Of a stretch of DNA of 64,000 nt, positions 28,739 to 38,620 are shown piece after piece; the stretch's first letter is position 1, and each line of letters starts with the position of its first letter. The stretch is from the NCBI RefSeq assembly GCF_018847975.1, contig NZ_CP072597.1:3201001-3265000 (forward strand), written 5' to 3'. A program made the translations under genes and the position numbers. Under the pieces are notes generated by a model. The model ran no database searches, was not told where the DNA came from, and saw only the letters and a list, made by a program, of their open reading frames with translations. Source of the DNA: Lysobacter sp. K5869 (GTDB lineage Bacteria; Pseudomonadota; Gammaproteobacteria; Xanthomonadales; Xanthomonadaceae).

Positions 28739-28903
28739 ACGTTCAGGCACTTTTCCTGCCGAGCCTTGCGCACAAGAGCCTCCGGCCTGCTAGGCTACGC
28801 CGCTTTCGGGTCCCGGGTTGCCTGTTCCAGTCGATGCCCCCATCGTGGTGGCATGGGTTCGGTCGAGCGCTCCGCTCCCGACCAGGCGAATCTTCCCCCA
28901 GGC

Positions 28904-31537
<2,634 letters not shown>

Positions 31538-31681
31538 ATGGCGAACAGTGACTGCTATCGCTTGCGACCGGGTTTGACCGGTCGCTAAGATGGTTCACGT
31601 TTGTGTACAAATTGCAGCATTCTTCCGCGTGGAGAGAATGCCAACGCCGGTGCCTAGGGTGCCGGCTCGAGGAGGTTTTCA

Positions 31682-31885
31682 ATGCTGATCCTGACGCGTC
31701 GCGTCGGCGAAACCCTGATGATCGGCGACTCGGTGACGGTCACCGTGCTCGGCGTCAAGGGTAACCAGGTGCGTATCGGTATTACCGCGCCTAAAGATGT
31801 CGCGGTCCATCGCGAGGAGATTTACCAGCGCATTCAGCGCGGCGAGGACGCGTCGGACGATTCGGGCAAACACACGGGCGGCTAA
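31682..31885 (+). CDS. csrA: CsrA/RsmA, global post-transcriptional regulator
   Basis: This 67-residue RNA-binding protein recognises GGA motifs in leaders of target mRNAs. The whole family core is present: [16 protein letters not shown], then [10 protein letters not shown] and [16 protein letters not shown]. The extended tail ([14 protein letters not shown]) resembles that of RsmA in xanthomonads. A strong GAGGAGG site precedes the ATG, and this site itself contains GGA, which allows autoregulation. The 144-bp upstream gap after alaS holds a small GCCGG hairpin just before it. Confidence 0.96.
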   Translation: MLILTRRVGETLMIGDSVTVTVLGVKGNQVRIGITAPKDVAVHREEIYQRIQRGEDASDDSGKHTGG

Positions 31886-31895
31886 GTAAAAAAGT

Positions 31896-31925
31896 TCGCC
31901 TGAAGCGTTGCTGTAATTCAGGCGA
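31896..31925. terminator. Stem-loop after csrA, possible transcript end
   Basis: TCGCCTGAA (31896-31904) and TTCAGGCGA (31917-31925) form a perfect 9-bp stem with a 12-nt loop, 11 bp after the csrA stop. No T-run follows on the plus strand. On the opposite strand the sequence next to the stem ends in TTTTTTAC, which looks more like a terminator. Confidence 0.5.
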
Positions 31926-31936
31926 GCCGTTATGAT
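31908..31936 (+). promoter_or_regulatory. Promoter of tRNA-Ser
   Basis: The -35 sequence TTGCTG (31908-31913) and the -10 sequence TATGAT (31931-31936) are separated by 17 bp. The tRNA starts 26 bp after the -10 box. The -35 region overlaps the stem-loop downstream of csrA. Confidence 0.65.
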
Positions 31937-31962
31937 TGCGGCCCGCATCGCTTCATAGATGC

Positions 31963-32055
31963 GGAGAGTTGCCCGAGTGGCCGAAGGGGCTCCCCTGCTA
32001 AGGGAGTATAGGGTCAAAAACTCTATCGAGGGTTCGAATCCCTCACTCTCCGCCA
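31963..32055 (+). tRNA. serX: tRNA-Ser(GCT)
   Basis: This 93-nt gene has the long variable arm of a class II tRNA. The acceptor stem pairs GGAGAGT with ACTCTCC, and the 3' CCA is encoded. The anticodon loop CTGCTAA gives anticodon GCT (Ser, AGC/AGU codons). The T-loop GGTTCGAATCC is standard. Confidence 0.96.
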
Positions 32056-32064
32056 GTTGTACCG

Positions 32065-32089
32065 AAAGCCGCCTACGGCGGCTTTTATT
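32065..32089 (+). terminator. Rho-independent terminator of tRNA-Ser
   Basis: AAAGCCGCC, loop TAC, GGCGGCTTT followed by TATTT: a perfect 9-bp stem directly after the tRNA. Confidence 0.85.
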
Positions 32090-32144
32090 TGCCAGCTCGT
32101 CCAAGGCGCCATCGGACAGGTCGGTAAGAGAAGTTTGAAAAATG

Positions 32145-32173
32145 TTGACGGAAGGCAGTTTGTCCGTCATAAT
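32145..32173 (+). promoter_or_regulatory. Strong promoter of the first tRNA-Arg
   Basis: TTGACG (32145-32150), a 17-bp spacer, then CATAAT (32168-32173). The tRNA begins 12 bp after the -10 box. This is one of the best sigma-70-type promoters in the window. Confidence 0.8.
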
Positions 32174-32184
32174 TTTCCAACTAA

Positions 32185-32261
32185 GCGCCCGTAGCTCAGC
32201 TGGATAGAGCACCAGGCTACGAACTTGGGGGTCGGAGGTTCGAATCCTTCCGGGCGCGCCA
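32185..32261 (+). tRNA. argV: tRNA-Arg(ACG), copy 1
   Basis: This 77-nt gene has acceptor stem GCGCCCG/CGGGCGC, anticodon loop CTACGAA (anticodon ACG, read as ICG), a standard T-loop and an encoded CCA. It is identical to copy 2 at 32813. Confidence 0.97.
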
Positions 32262-32268
32262 TATTAAG

Positions 32269-32305
32269 AAGCCGGCAATCGAGAGATTGCCGGCTTTTTT
32301 CTTTT
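32269..32305 (+). terminator. Rho-independent terminator of tRNA-Arg copy 1
   Basis: AAGCCGGCAATC, loop GAGA, GATTGCCGGCTT followed by TTTTCTTTT: a perfect 12-bp stem with a T-run. It differs from the terminator of copy 2 only in the loop and tail. Confidence 0.92.
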
Positions 32306-32324
32306 GTCCGGATTCCAGCGATAC

Positions 32325-32572
32325 GCGTCGGAGCGTCGGAGCGTCGGAGCGTCGGAGCGTCGGAGCGTCGGAGCGTCGGAGCGTCGGAGCGTCGGAGCGT
32401 CGGAGCGTCGGAGCGTCGGAGCGTCGGAGCGTCGGAGCGTCGGAGCGTCGGAGCGTCGGAGCGTCGGAGCGTCGGAGCGTCGGAGCGTCGGAGCGTCGGA
32501 GCGTCGGAGCGTCGGAGCGTCGGAGCGTCGGAGCGTCGGAGCGTCGGAGCGTCGGAGCGTCGGAGCGTCGGA
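32325..32572. repeat. Perfect tandem array of 31 copies of GCGTCGGA
   Basis: 248 bp are made only of the 8-bp unit GCGTCGGA, without a single mismatch. It begins 20 bp after the terminator of the first tRNA-Arg and is followed by 240 bp without a gene before the second tRNA-Arg. All six frames are open through it because the unit has no stop, so the apparent proteins (SERRSVGA repeats and the like) are artefacts. Unit length and purity suggest recent slipped-strand expansion. Confidence 0.97.
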
Positions 32573-32812
32573 GCGGCCTGCGATGTCGCGTCGTCGTAAC
32601 GGATGTCGTCCCGTGCTTCGTCGGCATGCGACGAGGCATGCGTTCGTTGCGTAGAACGGCATCGACATCGATGTGATGCGCTGTCGCGCAGCGATCTCGA
32701 TGCGTCGATGCATCCGCGTTCGGAAGAATTCTTACTCGATGTGTCGCATTGCCGTCGCGATGTTGCGATAGAGCTTCCCGCCGCACGAAATACACGTCAT
32801 AATTGCACTCAG

Positions 32813-32889
32813 GCGCCCGTAGCTCAGCTGGATAGAGCACCAGGCTACGAACTTGGGGGTCGGAGGTTCGAATCCTTCCGGGCGCGCCA
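32813..32889 (+). tRNA. argV: tRNA-Arg(ACG), copy 2
   Basis: The sequence is identical over 77 nt to copy 1, with the same anticodon ACG and encoded CCA. The upstream region keeps a CGTCATAATT -10 region (CATAAT at 32798-32803) but has lost the TTGACG -35 box (here TTCCCG), so this copy may be weaker. Confidence 0.97.
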
Positions 32890-32897
32890 TCATTAAG

Positions 32898-32932
32898 AAG
32901 CCGGCAATCGCGAGATTGCCGGCTTTTTCTTT
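32898..32932 (+). terminator. Rho-independent terminator of tRNA-Arg copy 2
   Basis: AAGCCGGCAATC, loop GCGA, GATTGCCGGCTT and a T-run; the same stem as after copy 1. The following 480 bp up to kdpE carry no gene that I can support, only the REP-like pair at 33172-33348. Confidence 0.92.
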
Positions 32933-33171
32933 GTCCAACCTTCGTACATCGCGCGGCCGACGCCGGTAACGAAATTGCGCTTGCTGTCGGCGCGTCGTCG
33001 CGTTCGCAACAGGGCGCGTTTGCGTCCGCGCGGGTGTTGTAAGTCGTCGCGCGTTTCTATGCCGGCCCGGACCTTGGCGCGCGAAGCGATGCCGGTTCCT
33101 CTGCATCGGCGCAGCCGTTTTCCGACCGCCATGGGAGCGCGCCGCCCCCGCAAGGCCTACCTGTAGGAGCG

Positions 33172-33348
33172 GCGCAAGCCGCGACCGCGAAACCGAAGCT
33201 ACAGCGCCAATGCGAGGGCGAAATGCCACTCGACGCGCGGCGTCCGCGCTGACTTGTTCCGCGTACGAAAGCGCGTAGTTTCGCTCCCTGACGGAGGCTT
33301 CGCAGCAGCGTGGTCGTGCGCGGTCGCGGCTTGCGCCGCTCCTACAGG
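33172..33348. repeat. REP-like inverted pair
   Basis: A forward element TGTAGGAGCGGCGCAAGCCG starts at 33172 and its inverted partner lies at 33320-33348. It lies downstream of the kdpE stop codon. Confidence 0.8.
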
Positions 33349-33414
33349 TAGGCCATGCAGGAGCGATACGAACTGGGGAGCGGGGCTCGGCGCGAATCGC
33401 GCCTCCAACGCGCC

Positions 33415-34134
33415 TCAGTGCTTGTCGATGAACCGCAACCCCACCCCCGGCTCGGTCGCGATGTAGCGCGGTGCGGCCGCGTCGTCGCCGAGCTTGTGGC
33501 GCAGTTTGCCGACCAGGATGCGCAGGTAGTGGGTGTCTTCCTGATGCGTCGGGCCCCACAGTTCGCGCAGCAGCTGCGGCTGGGTCACCACCCGGCCGGC
33601 GTGTTGGAACAACAGGGCGAGCAGCGCGTATTCCTTGCGCGCCAGGACGACGGGTTCGCCGTCGAGGTGGACTTCGCGGCGGGCGAGGTCGATGCGCAGG
33701 CGGCCGTCGTCGAACACCGGCAGGGTTTCGCCCTGCGGGCCGTGGGCGCGCAGCAAGGCGCGCACGCGCGCCATCAGTTCCTGCACGCCGAAGGGTTTGG
33801 TCACGTAGTCGTTGGCGCCGCCGTCGAGCGCGGCGACTTTTTCCGCCTCGCTGGAGCGCACGGTCAGCAGGATCACCGGCACGCTCGACCATTGCCGCAG
33901 CTCGCGCAGCACGTCGTGGCCGTCGCGGTCGGGCAGGCCGAGGTCGAGCACGACCAGATCGGCGCCGCGCGTGGCCAGCGATTCCAGGCCGGCGTTGCCG
34001 GTGTCGGCCAGATCCACGACGTAGCCTTGCGCGCGCAGGGCGATGTCGAGGAACTTGCGGATCTGCGGTTCGTCGTCGATCACCAGCACGCGCGCGGGCG
34101 CGGCGGAGGCGGAGGGGGCGTGATCCTGCGTCAT
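33415..34134 (-). CDS. kdpE: KdpE, response regulator for the potassium transporter
   Basis: This 239-residue OmpR/PhoB-type regulator activates kdp transcription under potassium limitation. The receiver domain has acidic residues near 20-22 (DDEP), the phospho-acceptor Asp64 (VVLDLGLPDRDG) and Lys113 (YVTKPF). The C-terminal winged helix contains VVLARKEYALLALL and THYLRILVGKLRHKLG. The start ATG overlaps the kdpD stop (ATGA, 4 bp), showing coupled translation. The frame is open far upstream inside kdpD, but that portion is the shadow of kdpD. Confidence 0.95.
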   Translation of the reverse strand: MTQDHAPSASAAPARVLVIDDEPQIRKFLDIALRAQGYVVDLADTGNAGLESLATRGADLVVLDLGLPDRDGHDVLRELRQWSSVPVILLTVRSSEAEKVAALDGGANDYVTKPFGVQELMARVRALLRAHGPQGETLPVFDDGRLRIDLARREVHLDGEPVVLARKEYALLALLFQHAGRVVTQPQLLRELWGPTHQEDTHYLRILVGKLRHKLGDDAAAPRYIATEPGVGLRFIDKH

Positions 34135-36851
34135 GGCGCGGAGGCGGCGTCGGCCTTGGGTTCGGGTTCGATGGGCGGCAGGGTAATGCGGATCGTGGTG
34201 CCGCGGCGACCCTGGGCGTCGGGCTGGCCGGGCAGGGCGACCACGCTGCCGCCGTGGGCGCCGATCATGCCCTGGCAGATCGCCAGCCCCAGGCCGGTGC
34301 CTTGGCGGCCGCGGTCGCCGCGCTCGACGCTGTAGAACATGTCGAAGATGCGCGCGCGTTCGTCCTCGGGAATGCCGGGGCCGCGGTCGCTGACGTCGAT
34401 GCGCAGCACTTGCTCGGGGCCGCCGGGCTCGCCGTCGACGCGGCGCGCCTCGATCGTCACCGGCGCGTCGCTCGGGGAGAACTTCACCGCGTTTTCCAGC
34501 ACGTTGAACAAGGCCTGTTCGATCAGCGCCGGGTGCACCCAGATCGGGCCGAGGCCCGGCTGCAAGCGCACGTCGAAGCGCGCCGCCGGCTCGTAGCGCT
34601 GCAAGCGCGTCACCGCCGAGCCGATCAGCTCGTCCACGCCGATCCAGTCGCGGTTGAGGGCGAGGCCGCCGTGGCCGAGCCGGGTCATGTCGAGCAGGTT
34701 CTGGATGTAGCGGTCGAGCCGCTCGCCTTCGATGCGGATGGTTTCCAGCAAGGCGTGGCGGTCCTCGCGCGGCATCGCGTCGGCGTAGTTGTCCAGGCTG
34801 CTGGCCGCGCCGATGATCGAGGCCAGCGGCGAGCGCAGATCGTGCGAGACCGAGGACAGCAGCGCCGAACGCAAGCGCTCGGTTTCGCCGCTGACGCGCG
34901 AATCTTCCAGGTCGGCGACCAGCCGCGTGCGCAGCACCGCTTGCGCGATGTCGTCGGTCATCGCCTCGGCGAGGCGGCGTTGCTCGGGCCCGAGCCGGGT
35001 CAGCGACGCAGGCAGGCGCAGGCCGACCAGACCGGTCGCGGGCTTGTCGCCGGCGTCGCCGGTCAACGGCAGCAGCCACCATTCCGAACCGGCTAGCGTG
35101 TCGGTGTAGCGCCCGGCCTGTTGCCGATGCTTGAGCGCCCAGTCGGCGGCGGCGCGGTCCTTGTCGCTGAGCTCGGGCAGATGCGCGCCGGCCAGCGGCG
35201 CCTTGCCGACGTAGACGAACACTTCCGCGCCGAGCGAGCGCTTGAGCGCGCGCTTGCCGGCGCGCATCACCTGACCGGCGTCGGCGGCGGTGGCCAGTTC
35301 GCGCCCGAGCGTCTGCAATTCGGTGGCGTGCGCGTTGGCCGCGCGCAGCGCCATCACCTGCATGCGCAGCTTCGAGGCGAGGCGGCCGGCGACGAGCGCG
35401 GCGATCAGGAACAGCGTCACCGTGGTCACGCCCCGGCGCGCGCCGATCAGCAAGGTGAAGCGGGGTTCGATGAAGAAGAAATTGTAGGCGAGGAAGCACA
35501 GCGCCGAGGCCAGCACCGCCGCGGTCATGCGCGTGCGCGCGGCGACGACGACCACCGCGACGATGAACACCAGCGACAAATCGTCCAGGCCGATCCAGCG
35601 TTCGGCAAACCATGCCAGCACCGTGGCCACCGCCACAGCGACCACGGCCAGCGCGGCGTCGCTGCGGCTCAGCAGGCCGCGCAGGCGGCCGCCGTTCTCG
35701 CGCAGCGAGCGGCGCGCGCGGGCGCGGGCCTCGGGCGTGCTGACGATGGTCAGTTCGTAGTGCGCGCCGCGCTGGATCAACTGCTGGGTGAGGGTGCGGT
35801 TAACCATGCGCGCCAGCGGCCGCTCGCGGGTGCGGCCGAGCACGATCGTCGAGACGCCGGCGCGTTCGCCATGATCGAGCAAGGCATCGACGATGCTGTT
35901 GCCGTGCAGCACCACCGCCTCGCCGCCGAGCCGGCGGGCGAGGGCGAAGGCGCGGTCGAGTTCGCTCTGGCGCTGCGGGTCCGGCGAGCCGCCGGTCTGC
36001 ACGGTGACCACCAGCCACGGCGCATCGCGGCGTTCGGCCAGACGCCGGGCCACGCGCACCAGATATTCGGACTGGCCGAGGCCGTCGATCGCCACCATCA
36101 CCGCGCGCCGCAGCGGCACGCCGGGCAGGCCGCGCGCGGTCTGCGCCTCGCGCAGGTCGCTGTCGACGCGATCGGCCGCGGTCTGCATCGCCAACTCGCG
36201 CAGCGCGGTGAGGTTGGACGGCGAGAAGAAGGCCTGCAGCGCGTGCGCGGCCTGTTCGGGCACGTAGACCTTGCCTTGCTGCAAGCGCTCGATCAGCTCG
36301 CGCGGCGGCAGATCGACCAGGACGATGTCGCGCAGGCGGTCGAACAGCGCGTCGGGCACGGTTTCGCTGACGCGCACGCCGGTGATGCGGTGGACGACGT
36401 CGTTGAGGCTTTCCAGGTGCTGGATGTTGACCGTGGTGTAGACGTCGATGCCGGCGTCGAGCAGTTCCAGCACGTCCTGCCAGCGCCGCTCGTGGCGGCT
36501 GCCGGGCGCGTTGCGGTGGGCGAGTTCGTCGACCAGGGCGACCTTGGGCTTGCGCGCGATCAGCGCGTCGAGGTCCATTTCCTCGAGCGTGCGGCCTTGG
36601 TAGTCGCTGCGCTTGCGCGGCAGCACCTCCAGGCCTTCGACCAGGGCCGAGGTTTCGGCGCGGCCGTGGGTTTCGACGATGCCGACGACCGCGTCGATCC
36701 CGCGGCGCTGCAGTTCGCGCGCGCGGCCGAGCATGGTGTAGGTCTTGCCGACGCCGGGGGCGGCGCCGAGAAAAATGGTGAGGCGGCCGGCGCCCTGGCG
36801 TTGCAGTTCGCCCATGAGGGCATCGGCTTGGGCGCTGCGGGGGTCGCTCAT
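34131..36851 (-). CDS. kdpD: KdpD, osmosensitive potassium-responsive sensor histidine kinase
   Basis: This 906-residue membrane kinase has the KdpD N-terminal domain with Walker A (GAAPGVGKT, residues 29-37), a universal-stress-like domain (about 250-370, including VMVAIDGLGQSEYLVRVARR), and about four membrane segments near 400-500. A GAF-like region follows. The HisKA domain carries His670 in SSVSHDLRSPLAS, and the HATPase domain contains NAVKFSP, DRGPGIPEDE and GTGLGLAICQ. The start gives MSDPRSAQADALMGEL; the longer frame upstream runs into repeat DNA. It is unusual in being separated from kdpC by 1079 bp of repeats. Confidence 0.95.
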   Translation of the reverse strand: MSDPRSAQADALMGELQRQGAGRLTIFLGAAPGVGKTYTMLGRARELQRRGIDAVVGIVETHGRAETSALVEGLEVLPRKRSDYQGRTLEEMDLDALIARKPKVALVDELAHRNAPGSRHERRWQDVLELLDAGIDVYTTVNIQHLESLNDVVHRITGVRVSETVPDALFDRLRDIVLVDLPPRELIERLQQGKVYVPEQAAHALQAFFSPSNLTALRELAMQTAADRVDSDLREAQTARGLPGVPLRRAVMVAIDGLGQSEYLVRVARRLAERRDAPWLVVTVQTGGSPDPQRQSELDRAFALARRLGGEAVVLHGNSIVDALLDHGERAGVSTIVLGRTRERPLARMVNRTLTQQLIQRGAHYELTIVSTPEARARARRSLRENGGRLRGLLSRSDAALAVVAVAVATVLAWFAERWIGLDDLSLVFIVAVVVVAARTRMTAAVLASALCFLAYNFFFIEPRFTLLIGARRGVTTVTLFLIAALVAGRLASKLRMQVMALRAANAHATELQTLGRELATAADAGQVMRAGKRALKRSLGAEVFVYVGKAPLAGAHLPELSDKDRAAADWALKHRQQAGRYTDTLAGSEWWLLPLTGDAGDKPATGLVGLRLPASLTRLGPEQRRLAEAMTDDIAQAVLRTRLVADLEDSRVSGETERLRSALLSSVSHDLRSPLASIIGAASSLDNYADAMPREDRHALLETIRIEGERLDRYIQNLLDMTRLGHGGLALNRDWIGVDELIGSAVTRLQRYEPAARFDVRLQPGLGPIWVHPALIEQALFNVLENAVKFSPSDAPVTIEARRVDGEPGGPEQVLRIDVSDRGPGIPEDERARIFDMFYSVERGDRGRQGTGLGLAICQGMIGAHGGSVVALPGQPDAQGRRGTTIRITLPPIEPEPKADAASAP

Positions 36852-36911
36852 GCGGGGATTGTGCGCTTGGGGGGGGAGGGGTGTGTAGTGGCGTGTGGGT
36901 TTTCGGTTGGG

Positions 36912-37058
36912 GGTAGGAGCGGCGTGAGCCGCGATTGCGGAGGGGCGATGGGTTTTCGTCGTGGTTGTATTGGCGCGGTCGCGGCTTGCGCCGCTCCTAC
37001 AGTCGGAAACGAAACCGGCTGGAGTCCCTGTTAGGAGCGGTGCGAGCTGCGGCCGCGA
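36912..37058. repeat. REP-like cluster upstream of kdpD
   Basis: A forward element starts at 36912, an inverted element lies at 36975-37002, and a diverged forward element lies at 37029-37058 (GTTAGGAGCGGTGCGAGCTG). They lie between the kdpD start and the large inverted duplication. Confidence 0.75.
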
Positions 37059-37085
37059 AAACGCAACTACGCCGAATCCCACTTA

Positions 37086-37885
37086 CCGTCATTCCGGCGA
37101 AAGCCGGAGTCCATTTTGCCGTTGCCGTTGCCGTTGCTGTTGCTGTTGCCTTTCGCTTGGACGCATCCCCACCCGAGGCCCACGCTCCAAAGCCCCGGAG
37201 GGCGCGCGCATGGATGCGCGCGTGCGCCGTAGGGGCATGGATGCCCCTTACGGCGCAGCCCCGCGCCGGGTGCTGGACCTAGTGGCTCTTGACTCTAAAA
37301 CCAGCGTTTTTCTTTGGTTACTTTCTTTTGTCGCGCTGACAAAAGAAAGTAACTCGGCCGCTTGCGGACGAAAGCTCTTAGCGTTTGATCTTCGCTTGTC
37401 GTCGCGCGTTCTTGCGGTGAGGAAGGGGAAGCAACATCAAAATGGATTCCGGCTTTCGCCGGAATGACGGAGTGTGAGCTGCGTTTCTCGCAGGTGGCGA
37501 TGGCGGACACCCTACCCACCGTCATTCCGGCGAAAGCCGGAACCCATTTTGACTTTGCCGTCGGCTTTGCTCTTTCCGAAGCAACGAGTGACGACAAGCG
37601 ACAATCCAAAGCGTTCCATCCGCAAGCGGCCGGGTCACTTTCTTTGTCTTGCCAAAGAAAGTAACCAAAGAAAGGCGCTTTCCTTGTTTTCGAATCAAGA
37701 GCCACTAGGGCTCACAGCGACGCGGGGCCGCGCCATAAGGGTCATCCTGACCCATGGCGCGCGTGCGCATCCATGCGCACGCCCTTCGGGGCTGCGGAGC
37801 GTGTGCTTCGGGCGGGGATGCGTCAAAGCGAACAGCAACGGCAAAGGCAACCGCTAATGGATTCCGGCTTTCGCCGGAATGACGG
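37086..37885. repeat. Large imperfect inverted duplication between kdpC and kdpD
   Basis: The left arm (37086-37470) and right arm (37519-37885) are related in opposite orientation across a 48-bp centre. Each arm begins with CGTCATTCCGGCGAAAGCCG and ends with its reverse complement. Matching inner blocks, read on opposite strands, include GACGCATCCCC, GCATGGATGCGC, TAGTGGCTCTTGA, TTTCTTTGGTTACTTTCTTT, CGGCCGCTTGCGGA and CGCTTGTCGTC. In the left arm GTTACTTTCTTTTGTC is itself repeated inverted about 10 bp later. Open frames here (for example on the minus strand at 37295-37705) lack ribosome binding sites and follow the repeat, so I treat them as non-coding. Confidence 0.85.
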
Positions 37886-37930
37886 TGGGAGGAGTGCCGA
37901 GGATGGCGGGCGAATTACCGCATTGCCGCA

Positions 37931-38542
37931 TCAGCGCTTCTGCGCCGCGGCCGCATCCAGCGCCAGATTGAGCTTGAGCACGTTCACCCTCGGCTCGCCG
38001 AGCGCGCCGAATTGCGGGGCTTCGGTGTTTTGCGCGATCAGCGCTTCGACTTGTGCCGCGTCGAACCCGCGCGCCTGGGCCACGCGCGCGGCTTGCACCT
38101 GGGCGGAACGCGGGGAGATGTGCGGGTCCAGGCCGCCGCCGGATTGGGTCGCCAGCTCCGCCGGGACGGCGCTCTCGGCGATGCCTTCGCGCTTGGCGAT
38201 CGCTGCGGTTTCCTCGGCGAGGCGTTTGCGCAGGTCGGGGTTGCTGCGCGCCTGATTGCTACCGGATGCGGACATCGGGTCGTACTTGGCGGCCGAAGGG
38301 CGCGGTTGGAAGTAACGCTTGTCGGCGAAGGGTTGCGCGACCAGTTCCGAACCGACGGCGCGGCCGCCTTGTTCGACGATAGAGCCGGTGGCTTGCGCGG
38401 GAAACGCGACGCGGCCGAGGGCGGTGCCGGCGAGCGAATAGGCCAGGCCGAAGCCGAGCAGCGAGATGGCGGCGTACAGCAGCGGGGCGCGCAGGGAAAG
38501 GCGGTCGTCGATGCTGGGGGCGCAGGTGGGTTGGGTGTTCAT
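37931..38542 (-). CDS. kdpC: KdpC, potassium-transporting ATPase subunit C
   Basis: This 203-residue subunit stabilises the KdpFABC complex and aids ATP binding. It has one N-terminal membrane helix (LLYAAISLLGFGLAYSLAG). The conserved FADKRYFQPRPSAAKYDPMSASGSN and GLDPHISPRSA follow, then the C-terminal helix with VNVLKLNLALD. It follows kdpB after 78 bp, which contain a perfect hairpin. Confidence 0.95.
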   Translation of the reverse strand: MNTQPTCAPSIDDRLSLRAPLLYAAISLLGFGLAYSLAGTALGRVAFPAQATGSIVEQGGRAVGSELVAQPFADKRYFQPRPSAAKYDPMSASGSNQARSNPDLRKRLAEETAAIAKREGIAESAVPAELATQSGGGLDPHISPRSAQVQAARVAQARGFDAAQVEALIAQNTEAPQFGALGEPRVNVLKLNLALDAAAAQKR

Positions 38543-38584
38543 TGCGGTGTTCCTTGGTATGCGAGGGTGGAGCCCTCGCCTCGA

Positions 38585-38610
38585 CCCCTCTCCCGCGGAC
38601 GGGAGAGGGG
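38585..38610. repeat. Perfect hairpin in the kdpB-kdpC gap
   Basis: CCCCTCTCCCG, loop CGGA, CGGGAGAGGGG: an 11-bp perfect stem between the kdpB stop and the kdpC start. No T-run follows on the transcribed strand, so it is unlikely to terminate fully. It could adjust the amount of KdpC or stabilise the upstream message. Confidence 0.75.
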
Positions 38611-38620
38611 CTCAGGTGAG

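Noticed and set aside
32325..32572. CRISPR array
   Set aside because: There are no spacers: the unit is 8 bp and strictly tandem, and no cas gene is near.
32225..32840. Repeat proteins (SERRSVGA, DAPTLRRS) over the 8-bp array
   Set aside because: The 8-bp unit has no stop in any frame, so every frame is open; the frames also run across tRNA genes.
37295..37857. Several 60-140-codon frames within the large inverted duplication between kdpC and kdpD
   Set aside because: They mirror each other because the DNA is an inverted repeat, lack ribosome binding sites, and end at the repeat borders. They resemble proteins often predicted from such repeats rather than true genes.
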